Source: Sulfopaludibacter sp035606355 (lineage in GTDB: Bacteria > Acidobacteriota > Terriglobia > Bryobacterales > Bryobacteraceae). From it: a stretch of 64,000 nt of DNA. This document shows, piece after piece, positions 53,645 through 60,288 of this stretch; the first letter of the stretch is position 1; every line of letters begins with the position of its first letter. The DNA is taken from contig DATNFO010000024.1 in NCBI GenBank assembly GCA_035606355.1, positions 399,545 to 463,544 on the forward strand, in the 5' to 3' direction. The position numbers and the translations under genes are program-made. Under the pieces are notes generated by a model. That model had not been told where the DNA came from, did not search any database, and was given only the letters and a program-made list of their open reading frames with translations.

Positions 53645-54100
53645 ATGAAGTACTGCACAAATTGTAAACATCTAAGCGCCGGTGAACCGCTTTACTGCCC
53701 GCACTGTAACCACACGTTTGACGTGAAGCTCTGCGCGCACCGCCACATCAACGACCGATCTGCGCAGTTCTGCCGGGAGTGCGGTAGTGCTGACCTGTCT
53801 ACCCCCGCACCGGACCGATCACTCCTCGTTAAGGCCCTCATCCTCATCCTGCCGAAACTCGGCGCCTTGTTTCTGTTGCTGTTTTCCCTGTACGTGTTCT
53901 TTGGGGTGATCGAGGCGATTTTGAGCAGTCAACAGCTGTCAAGTCAGTTGGTGTGTGTGGTCTTAGTGCTTGCTCTTGCTTGGTGGCTGTACATGAAAGT
54001 GGCGGACAGCTTTGCAGGCAAAGCTGTCCGCCACCTAATGGGCAAGGGGAGCAAGGGTCATGGACAGGGACACGGAAGCGGGAGGGGACATGGCCATTAG
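53645..54100 (+). CDS. Zinc-ribbon membrane protein, 151 aa
   Basis: Two N-terminal zinc ribbons: MKYCTNCKHLSAGEPLYCPHC and LCAHRHINDRSAQFCRECG. Then two TM helices (LVKALILILPKLGALFLLLF, SQLVCVVLVLALAWWLYMKV) and a His/Gly-rich tail (KGHGQGHGSGRGHGH). Likely an inner-membrane accessory of the element; exact role unknown. It is 6 bp after the replication-relaxation gene. Confidence 0.75.
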   Translation: MKYCTNCKHLSAGEPLYCPHCNHTFDVKLCAHRHINDRSAQFCRECGSADLSTPAPDRSLLVKALILILPKLGALFLLLFSLYVFFGVIEAILSSQQLSSQLVCVVLVLALAWWLYMKVADSFAGKAVRHLMGKGSKGHGQGHGSGRGHGH

Positions 54101-54470
54101 GGGTAGGGATGCAGAGATAGGGAAGTTGAAGCGGCAGGGTAGTTCTGGCGCTAATAAGCAGGAACCGGGTGACTTAGGACGGCCCGCCCTCGGCTCGCAC
54201 GAGCCGAGGCAGAAGCCGAAGGCAACGGGCGCAACCTGCGCGCCCCAAACGCCAGGAAAGGCCAGTTCCGAACTCGGGCCGCCTCTCAGTATCCGCCAAG
54301 TGGCACACCTCATTGGCTGCTGCCCCTGGACGGTTCGCCAGAAGTGGATACCGAAAGGAATGCCTCATGTGCGAACAGCCGGGGCCAGCGGCAAATTCAT
54401 CTTCTTTGAACGGGAGGTCATTGCCTGGCTGAGAAAGCAACAAGGAGGAACAACAGGTGGCTCTTTATAA
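54090..54470 (+). CDS. Excisionase-like helix-turn-helix protein
   Basis: 126 aa from ATG 54090, which has GGGAGGGG upstream (the open frame begins at 54060). A disordered basic N-terminal part leads to a MerR-like HTH at the C-terminus: LSIRQVAHLIGCCPWTVRQK and FEREVIAWLRKQQGG, the helix-turn-helix type 17 fold of excisionases. Its stop overlaps the GTG of the integrase gene by 14 bp, the usual xis-int coupling. It probably directs excision of the element. Confidence 0.8.
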   Translation: MAIRGRDAEIGKLKRQGSSGANKQEPGDLGRPALGSHEPRQKPKATGATCAPQTPGKASSELGPPLSIRQVAHLIGCCPWTVRQKWIPKGMPHVRTAGASGKFIFFEREVIAWLRKQQGGTTGGSL

Positions 54471-55572
54471 GCGGGGGAATGTCTATTGGGCCATATTCAC
54501 GTGTCACGGTGTGCGCCTGCAAAAGTCCACTGCCACGAGCAACCGCAAGCAGGCCGAAATCATTGAGCGGAAGTTTAAAGACGAAGAGAACGCCAAACGG
54601 TTTTCGCTTTCCGTGGAGCGGCCCGAGATGACGTTTAGCGAACTGATGGCGCGGTTTATAGCCGAAGGATGTGCCAAGACGTACCACCAGAATTGCTTAA
54701 AGCAATTGGCCCCGTTTTTTGAGGGCGTGCCTATCGACAGCATTACCAAAGGTCTCGCCGGGCAATACCGCCAACAGCGCTACCAGCACTGTAAGGCCGG
54801 GCCAGCCACGGTTAATCGCGACATCTCGGTTCTGCGGCGGCTCCTGAGCTGGGCAGTGGAGCAGGGTTGGCTGATGGTCAACCCGCTGTCCAAGGTCAAG
54901 ATGGAGCGGGAGCGACGGGTAAAGCGGCCCGTGTTAAGCGTGGCCGAAGAAGAGCGTTTGCTTGCCGTCTGCCCGGAACACCTAAAGCGGCTCGCCATAG
55001 CCGCACTCGACACGGGCATGAGGCGCGGCGAACTGGTTAGCCAGTTGTGGGAGGACGTGGACCTCTCGCGCGATCTGTTGTCGGTCACCCATTCGAAGAC
55101 GCCTGAGGGGGAGTCGAGGGAGCTACCGTTAACTGGCCGACTGAGAGAATTGCTGAGTTCTCTTGCCGGGAGAAGCGGGCCGGTGTTCAGTTACAAAAGC
55201 CAGCCTGTCTATTCAGTAAAGCGGGCGTGGAAGACTGCTATCAAAAATGCCGGAATTCGTCCGCTCAGGTTCCACGACCTGCGCCACACCTTTAATACCC
55301 GGCTCATGGAAGCCGGCGTCATGCAGGAGATCCGCATGGCGCTCATGGGCCACTCAACCGGTTCCAGCGTCCACGCTATCTACACCCACATCGAGCTACC
55401 CACGAAACGCAAAGCAATTGCGCAATTAGAAACTTGGGTGGCGGAAGAGAGAAAACGACAAAACACTTCCAAGGAGGAAGAGAATGCCAGTCCCAACCAA
55501 GAAAACCAACGAGAGCGCGGCAGCGGGCAAACCGGAAGACTCCGGCAAGTCCGGCCGCAAGCCATGGGTTAA
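54457..55572 (+). CDS. Tyrosine-type site-specific integrase
   Basis: 371-aa tyrosine recombinase. An arm-binding N-terminus (MALYKRGNVYWAIFTCHGVR), a SAM-like core-binding domain (60-140), and the catalytic domain with Arg189 in LDTGMRRGEL, HDLRHTF (H273, R276), GHSTGSSVHAIYTH (H299, nucleophile Tyr309). GTG start with AAGGAGG 8-9 nt upstream. Length and all catalytic residues are normal, so it is probably active. The next small gene starts inside its 3' end. Confidence 0.95.
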   Translation: MALYKRGNVYWAIFTCHGVRLQKSTATSNRKQAEIIERKFKDEENAKRFSLSVERPEMTFSELMARFIAEGCAKTYHQNCLKQLAPFFEGVPIDSITKGLAGQYRQQRYQHCKAGPATVNRDISVLRRLLSWAVEQGWLMVNPLSKVKMERERRVKRPVLSVAEEERLLAVCPEHLKRLAIAALDTGMRRGELVSQLWEDVDLSRDLLSVTHSKTPEGESRELPLTGRLRELLSSLAGRSGPVFSYKSQPVYSVKRAWKTAIKNAGIRPLRFHDLRHTFNTRLMEAGVMQEIRMALMGHSTGSSVHAIYTHIELPTKRKAIAQLETWVAEERKRQNTSKEEENASPNQENQRERGSGQTGRLRQVRPQAMG

Positions 55573-55711
55573 GAAAACGCCTGTCCAGATAGTTTTGGAG
55601 CAGGCAGACAAGCTTCGCGCGGAGATTGCCGAAGCTGAAGAGGACTTAAAGACTAAGCGCAAGCAACTGGAGAAGTTCGAAGCCGCTAAAAAGCTCTTCG
55701 AAGGCAGTTAG
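55484..55711 (+). CDS. Small coiled-coil protein, 75 aa
   Basis: Starts inside the integrase gene after AAGGAGGAAGAGA. Lys/Gly-rich N-terminus (TKKTNESAAAGKPEDSGKSG) and a C-terminal coiled coil (LRAEIAEAEEDLKTKRKQLE). No known family; small basic proteins with coiled coils are common next to integrases. It is the last gene before the terminator at 55732. Confidence 0.75.
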   Translation: MPVPTKKTNESAAAGKPEDSGKSGRKPWVKKTPVQIVLEQADKLRAEIAEAEEDLKTKRKQLEKFEAAKKLFEGS

Positions 55712-55731
55712 CTCGCGCGAAACCTCGCAAT

Positions 55732-55762
55732 GAGCTCCGAACATTTGTTCGGGGCTCTTTTT
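55732..55762 (+). terminator. Rho-independent terminator after the integrase operon
   Basis: GAGCTCCGAAC (55732-55742), loop ATTT, GTTCGGGGCTC (55747-55757), one G-T wobble in an 11-bp stem, then TTTTT (55758-55762). It separates the transfer/integration operon from the ubiquitin-like operon. Confidence 0.85.
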
Positions 55763-55810
55763 GATGAGCAACGAATTCGTAGCCGCTTCAACTAGAAAGA
55801 GGAACGAAAA

Positions 55811-56041
55811 ATGAAACGTTTGTCAGTTGTTGTCGCCGGAACCGGCCAAATCCGAGACGTGGAAATCCAGCCCGGCACTACGGCCGGAGACATTGTTGAC
55901 CAGTTGAACCTGCCTGATTACCTGCTGTCCAAGGGCCCTAACGAGCCCTTCTTTGCGAGGGCCGAGTCAGTGTTCGACAAAGTCAATGACGGCGAGAAAG
56001 TCTTCGCCTCAACCAAAGCGGAGGTAGGCGTTTGCGTATAA
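55811..56041 (+). CDS. Ubiquitin-like protein (ThiS/MoaD-ubiquitin fold)
   Basis: 76 aa, the size of ubiquitin. LSVVVAGTGQIRDVEIQPGT and TAGDIVDQLNLPDYLLSKGP, then VNDGEKVFASTKAEVGV follow the beta-grasp order. The C-terminus is ...EVGVCV and lacks the Gly-Gly tail used for conjugation; it may be processed, use another C-terminal chemistry or act as a scaffold. An AGAGGAAC site precedes the ATG. First of four overlapping genes (Ubl, unknown, JAMM, E1). Family assignment rests on fold pattern and on its neighbours. Confidence 0.75.
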   Translation: MKRLSVVVAGTGQIRDVEIQPGTTAGDIVDQLNLPDYLLSKGPNEPFFARAESVFDKVNDGEKVFASTKAEVGVCV

Positions 56042-56433
56042 AGCTTGTCGGCACGCGGCAAGCTTCGTTGGCGGTCCGGGACTTTATGTCCCGGCCGCCC
56101 GCGGCACGCGAGGCCGCCATTCCCGTAACTCGCCAGGAGCAGCCGTACTGGGAACAAGCTGGATGGGTCCAGTACGGCAATCGCTTAACCGGCGCGTACC
56201 ATTCGCCCTACGGCTCGTTCTGCGGGCAGATTGAACTGCACGCCGGAGGCGAGGCCGAATTCTTTCTCTACCAGCCTTCAGAGGCCATTGTGCGGCACAG
56301 CCACTGGGTGTGCTTCCAGCAGCGCGGCGGAAACGGCTGGTATTTCGTCCACATGGGCAGGCGTCCCAAAGACGTCAGCTCCGGAATCTTAACCATCGAG
56401 CGGCTCATTACTGAAGCCTACGAGAAGTACTAA
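56032..56433 (+). CDS. Unknown protein in the E2 position of the ubiquitin-like operon
   Basis: 133 aa from a TTG start, with GGAGG placed 7 nt before it; it overlaps the Ubl gene by 10 bp. No family recognised by eye. The centre SPYGSFCGQIELHAGGEAEF and FLYQPSEAIVRHSHWVCFQQ, with WYFVHMGRRPKDVSSGILTI after it, contains Cys64 and Cys94. H-S-H-W-V-C at 89-94 is reminiscent of the His-before-Cys arrangement of E2 active sites, and in Bil-type operons this position encodes the E2. E2 function is inference. Confidence 0.55.
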   Translation: MRIKLVGTRQASLAVRDFMSRPPAAREAAIPVTRQEQPYWEQAGWVQYGNRLTGAYHSPYGSFCGQIELHAGGEAEFFLYQPSEAIVRHSHWVCFQQRGGNGWYFVHMGRRPKDVSSGILTIERLITEAYEKY

Positions 56434-56450
56434 AGCAAAGGGAGAATTTC

Positions 56451-57122
56451 ATGCAATCTTATGTCTTAGCCAACATCGATCAGGAGCGGGAGAAGCTCCG
56501 CAAAAAACGGGACCGGCTCATTGTTAATTTCGCCAAAGCCGCCGAAGCTGGCAAACAGAAACGGCTTTCTGAACTGTTCCTCAGCATTCGCCAAGCCAAT
56601 GATTTCCTCGAGTCCCTAGAGCAAATCGCTAAACACGTGCCAGAAGGTAAGCCAGCGCGGCGCTACACCGTAAGCTCCCTTTTCTTGCAAGAGAGCTTTA
56701 AGAAGCTGACGGCCAGCGCGGACGAGGAGTTCGTGTTTATCACGGGCAGCGAGATCGATGGCGTGCTCGTGCTGGACCAGTGGGCCGAGTTTGCCCACGA
56801 GAAGAAAAGTCCGCTGGCGGTCACCGGCGACGTGAGGGCGACGCATAGCCTGCTCATTCGCTTGGAAAACTTTGGGCACCGGCTGCTCGCCTCATTCCAT
56901 TCGCACCCTGGGCGCGGCGCCGAGGCGACGGCGCCGTCCGGCACGGACGAGCGGTTCCAGAAGCGCCTCGAGGCAGCTGGCCACATCGCGGTGATGGCTA
57001 TCTTCAGCCGCGACGGCTTCATCCGCTTTCTGCGGCTCGACAGCGACATTGATATCCAAGTTTTCGGGACGGGGGTAGAAAAACATGGACCGGGCATCTT
57101 TCGACTCACCAGCCTCGATTAA
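56451..57122 (+). CDS. JAMM/MPN (Mov34/PAD-1) metalloprotease, deubiquitinase-like
   Basis: 223 aa. A coiled-coil N-terminus (residues 1-65) leads to a JAB/MPN domain. The JAMM metal site is seen as SFHSHPGRGAEATAPSGTD: H150, H152, S163 and D166, with a longer gap between His and Ser than the canonical seven residues; the upstream Glu is probably E101. Such enzymes process or remove ubiquitin-like proteins. GGGAG precedes the ATG. It overlaps the E1 gene by 38 bp. Confidence 0.88.
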   Translation: MQSYVLANIDQEREKLRKKRDRLIVNFAKAAEAGKQKRLSELFLSIRQANDFLESLEQIAKHVPEGKPARRYTVSSLFLQESFKKLTASADEEFVFITGSEIDGVLVLDQWAEFAHEKKSPLAVTGDVRATHSLLIRLENFGHRLLASFHSHPGRGAEATAPSGTDERFQKRLEAAGHIAVMAIFSRDGFIRFLRLDSDIDIQVFGTGVEKHGPGIFRLTSLD

Positions 57123-57909
57123 ACGGTTAGGGCGCGCCATTCCTGGCGCGCTCGTTCGCCACCAAAACCTTGCAGGCTTTGACCAGGAGGCGTACTCCCG
57201 AGCGTCCGTGCTGTGCATTGGCGCAGGCGGGCTGATCTCTTTCGTGGCACCGACACTCTGCCGGAAGGGGATCGGCCGGCTAACCATCTTAGACCGCGAT
57301 GTGGTTGAGGCCAGTAACTTAAACCGCCAGATGTTCTTTCCCCGCGATATCGGGAAGAGCAAGGCGCATTCTCTGGTGCGCAACCTGCAACCCTTCTGCA
57401 CGGCCGATACAGTGCTGATGGGGTACGGGTGCAACTTCGAGGATGCGGCGGCGTTAGGCGTCCACATGACTCCTGACGTCGTGGTCTGCGGCATTGACAA
57501 TAACCCGGGCAGGGTGGCAGTGAGCCGGTATTTTCGGCAGCGGGCGATTCCGGTAGTCTTCCTAGCCGTGTCTGCCGATGCTGATCATGGCTACGTTTTT
57601 GTCCAGGACCGCTCCGGGCCCTGCCTCGGCTGCTTGTTTCCGGACATGGTCAATGACGACCGCTACCCGTGTCCGGGGACTCCGGCTGTTGCCGATATCC
57701 TCCAAACAATCGGGGGACTTGCTGTCTACGCCACCGACACAGTTCTGGTCGGTCGGTCGCGCCATTGGAACTACCGTCGGTTGTCGCTCTCAACCGGAAT
57801 TACGGACGGCTTTGCTGAGATTGACAGCCGCGCTGGCTGCTCGCTCGTGCCAGTGCATGACCAGGGGGGTGCGATTGAGCGGAGTATAGCGGATGCGCGC
57901 GTTTCCTAA
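57085..57909 (+). CDS. E1-like ThiF-family adenylyltransferase
   Basis: 274 aa, E1/MoeB/ThiF fold. ATP loop SVLCIGAGGLISFVAPTLCR (G45-G49), Asp70 in LTILDRDVVE, Arg81 in ASNLNRQ, GIDNNPGRVAVSRYF and a Cys-rich loop: Cys180 and Cys183 in GPCLGCLFPD (metal-type CxxC) and Cys196 in YPCPGTPAV, a candidate for the catalytic Cys. It would adenylate the Ubl C-terminus and pass it on. GGGGGTAGAA precedes the ATG. Last gene of the operon; a large hairpin lies 50 bp after its stop. Confidence 0.9.
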   Translation: MDRASFDSPASIKRLGRAIPGALVRHQNLAGFDQEAYSRASVLCIGAGGLISFVAPTLCRKGIGRLTILDRDVVEASNLNRQMFFPRDIGKSKAHSLVRNLQPFCTADTVLMGYGCNFEDAAALGVHMTPDVVVCGIDNNPGRVAVSRYFRQRAIPVVFLAVSADADHGYVFVQDRSGPCLGCLFPDMVNDDRYPCPGTPAVADILQTIGGLAVYATDTVLVGRSRHWNYRRLSLSTGITDGFAEIDSRAGCSLVPVHDQGGAIERSIADARVS

Positions 57910-57957
57910 AAGCAAGGAGGTGACGATCGGGCTCAGATAAGGCTCTAATCTCAAATT

Positions 57958-57997
57958 CGTGGCGGCAGAGCCACTTTTGTTTGGTTCTGCCGCCACG
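57958..57997. terminator. Long hairpin between convergent genes
   Basis: 15-bp stem with one G-T wobble: CGTGGCGGCAGAGCC (57958-57972), loop of 10 nt, GGTTCTGCCGCCACG (57983-57997). No T run follows in either direction. It sits between the stop of the E1 gene and that of the HTH-VCBS gene, so it may end both transcripts; it may also mark the right edge of the element. Confidence 0.55.
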
Positions 57998-58009
57998 ACC
58001 TTCAGATGG

Positions 58010-59452
58010 TCACCGAAATCGATAGCGTCTCTGGGCGGCGTTCGACGTCGCCCCTGCCGCAAACTCGTTCTTCAAAACTCGGATATCGCCCAGCTGCTGC
58101 CGGTACCAATTCACCCGCTCAATTTGCGTAATCGCGCGAGGTGCCTTCGAATCCAGAAATGCCCCAAGTGCCGGGGTCGGCACAATCATCTCCAGGTGAA
58201 GACGGCTGTCAAACTGGTAATGGGCGGCGACCTCAGGCCTACTCTCTCGCTGGGCAACTATCTCAAGGTGGCCCTGACCAGCACTCACGAGGTGAATTGA
58301 ACAGAAGTCGTTTGGCGAGTCGCTCGGCAGCGCCCCAAAGTCTTGCAGAAATAGGACTGCTCGCTCTGAGCCGGTGATGAGCCCGCTAAAGTGTCTATCA
58401 TCAGTCGGCGGAGCGGGGCCTTGGCCGTCGACGTTGCGCGAATCCAGGACGACCACGGTCATCGGGTGGTTAAAACCAGGGAGGCTCCCGTAGGCGTTGT
58501 TGACCCCGGCGAGGATAATCTCGTCGTGCCCGTCCCCGTCCAGGTCCATAACCGCTTCCCCCCAAAGCCAGCCGGGGTGATAGTATTCTCCGACGACCGC
58601 GCCCTGACTAGTGAGCACCTCGACTCCAAACAGCGAGGTGCCGCCGCGGGTACCCCCGATGATGATCCGGCCGCCGCGCGGCGTCGGATGGTTTAGCGCT
58701 GCGATCCACGTCAGCGTGTACTCGGCTGGGTAGACACGGGACGTGCTCACGGTTCGCAACTCACGTCCGAGTTGGTGGGTCCAGCGCACACTGCCGTCCG
58801 AGTTGAAGCAGTACAGCACGTTGGCGCCCACGGGCGTTTCGTCCCTATAGTAGGAATACAGCAACTCCTTGCGTCCATCACCATCAAGGTCGGCGATCAA
58901 CGGCTTTGCGTAGTTATAGTCGGCTACGGTCGGCAGTTTGGGCGGCCTGCCCGGAAGCTCAAATGACCAGATGACCCACCCATGCTGATCCAGCATAGAC
59001 AGGATGCGGCCGGCTAGGTCCACACGGGTCGGCTCCCGATTTTCCCACGGCCTCCTGATTAGCATCCAGCCCAGGAGCAGTAGGGGCACGACGATGATCA
59101 TGGCCACCGCCCGCCTCGGCCACTTGCTGAATGGCCGCAAGTGCAGCGAGTCGGGAACACCGGTAGGCCCGTCCGCTACCTTGCCGTTTGTGAGGTCGCA
59201 GTCCCCGTTATCCTCAATCCGCGCGTCTGCCAAAACAGGCGCTACCGTCGAAGCTTCGACGTTGCCGAGTTTCAGGCGTTGCCAGTCATCAAGTTCAGTG
59301 GTGACCGCCCACACCCGCGCCTTTTCCTGGCCAGTTTGACGGCGAACAGGCAGCCCGCGCTGTTTTTCGTACTCCTGTGCCGTCCGCACGCCCACATTGA
59401 GGTGGGTGGCGATTGCTTTCCAGCCTTCGAGGATTTCGTTTCTGTCGGACAT
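58010..59452 (-). CDS. HTH-membrane-VCBS (FG-GAP) repeat protein
   Basis: 480 aa from ATG 59452. N-terminal MerR-like HTH (LEGWKAIATHLNVGVRTAQE, YEKQRGLPVRRQTG), a disordered linker, one TM helix (AVAMIIVVPLLLLGWMLI, about 117-134), then a probably extracytoplasmic beta-propeller with FG-GAP/VCBS calcium loops DLDGDGRKEL and DLDGDGHDEI. The topology suggests a one-component sensor-regulator that stays in the membrane while binding DNA; such HTH-TM-repeat proteins are frequent in Acidobacteriota. Probably a chromosomal gene just outside the mobile element. Confidence 0.75.
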   Translation of the reverse strand: MSDRNEILEGWKAIATHLNVGVRTAQEYEKQRGLPVRRQTGQEKARVWAVTTELDDWQRLKLGNVEASTVAPVLADARIEDNGDCDLTNGKVADGPTGVPDSLHLRPFSKWPRRAVAMIIVVPLLLLGWMLIRRPWENREPTRVDLAGRILSMLDQHGWVIWSFELPGRPPKLPTVADYNYAKPLIADLDGDGRKELLYSYYRDETPVGANVLYCFNSDGSVRWTHQLGRELRTVSTSRVYPAEYTLTWIAALNHPTPRGGRIIIGGTRGGTSLFGVEVLTSQGAVVGEYYHPGWLWGEAVMDLDGDGHDEIILAGVNNAYGSLPGFNHPMTVVVLDSRNVDGQGPAPPTDDRHFSGLITGSERAVLFLQDFGALPSDSPNDFCSIHLVSAGQGHLEIVAQRESRPEVAAHYQFDSRLHLEMIVPTPALGAFLDSKAPRAITQIERVNWYRQQLGDIRVLKNEFAAGATSNAAQRRYRFR

Positions 59453-59662
59453 CAATCTTTGGGCGTCTGGCGTTCAGGCGAGCCAGGAAGAATAACCTAG
59501 CAAGGCGCAAAGCTGCGTGCAAGTGCCGCTTGGCGCATCAGTTGCGCATTCCCGCGCATCGTTGCGCTTTGGGCAGCAGGCGAACACCGGCTACAATCCA
59601 TCGTTCCGGTACCGCCCTCGTACACCGTACAGGATATTAACTCAGATTGACGGATTTCCTTC

Positions 59663-60226
59663 ATGCATCTTGGACAGTCTTTCGCGACGCTGTGCCTTCT
59701 TTCGTTTGCTTCGTCAGCAGCGGTCATCGACTTCGAGACGTTGCCGTCTACCTATATGTTCCTAGGAGATGCTCAGAACATCGGATCGTACTACGCAGGG
59801 GTCAGCTTTGGTCCAAACGTCACAGGTCTTGACCTGACTGGCGTTACCGCCTACCCGCCGCATTCCGGCTCGATTGGCGTTTGGGATCCGTACGACAACA
59901 CCGTCACGATTTCCTTTGCCAACCCGCAAACAACAATTGGTCTTTGGTACACGAGTTTTGAGCTCCTAATAATCGCCGGTTACGACAGCAATAATACTTT
60001 GCTCGCCTCGGCGGTTGGCTCCGCAAATACGGATGGGAGTACAGGTTCCTCGGATTTTCTCTCAATAACGGCGCTCGGAATTTCGTCGGTTACTTTGGCT
60101 GGATCGCCGGGGAATTACGTTTTCGACGACCTCACTGCTTCCGGCGAGGCCAATCCGGTCCCCGAAGCGAGTAGCCGGCTTCTGCTGATTGTCGGGTTGT
60201 TGTTCGTTTTTAGGACAAAGATTTAG
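59663..60226 (+). CDS. PEP-CTERM sorting-domain protein
   Basis: 187 aa secreted protein. Signal peptide MHLGQSFATLCLLSFASSAA, a beta-rich domain (AVIDFETLPSTYMFLGDAQN, NTVTISFANPQTTIGLWYTS) of the type common in PEP-CTERM proteins, and the C-terminal sorting signal NPVPEASSRLLLIVGLLFVF ending RTKI. The motif is VPEAS. No exosortase gene is in the window. Confidence 0.8.
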   Translation: MHLGQSFATLCLLSFASSAAVIDFETLPSTYMFLGDAQNIGSYYAGVSFGPNVTGLDLTGVTAYPPHSGSIGVWDPYDNTVTISFANPQTTIGLWYTSFELLIIAGYDSNNTLLASAVGSANTDGSTGSSDFLSITALGISSVTLAGSPGNYVFDDLTASGEANPVPEASSRLLLIVGLLFVFRTKI

Positions 60227-60288
60227 CTGGCCGAAAGTGTAGACCCGAGAACGCTTGGGAATACGCAACTCATTAAAGGAGCTTCCAC

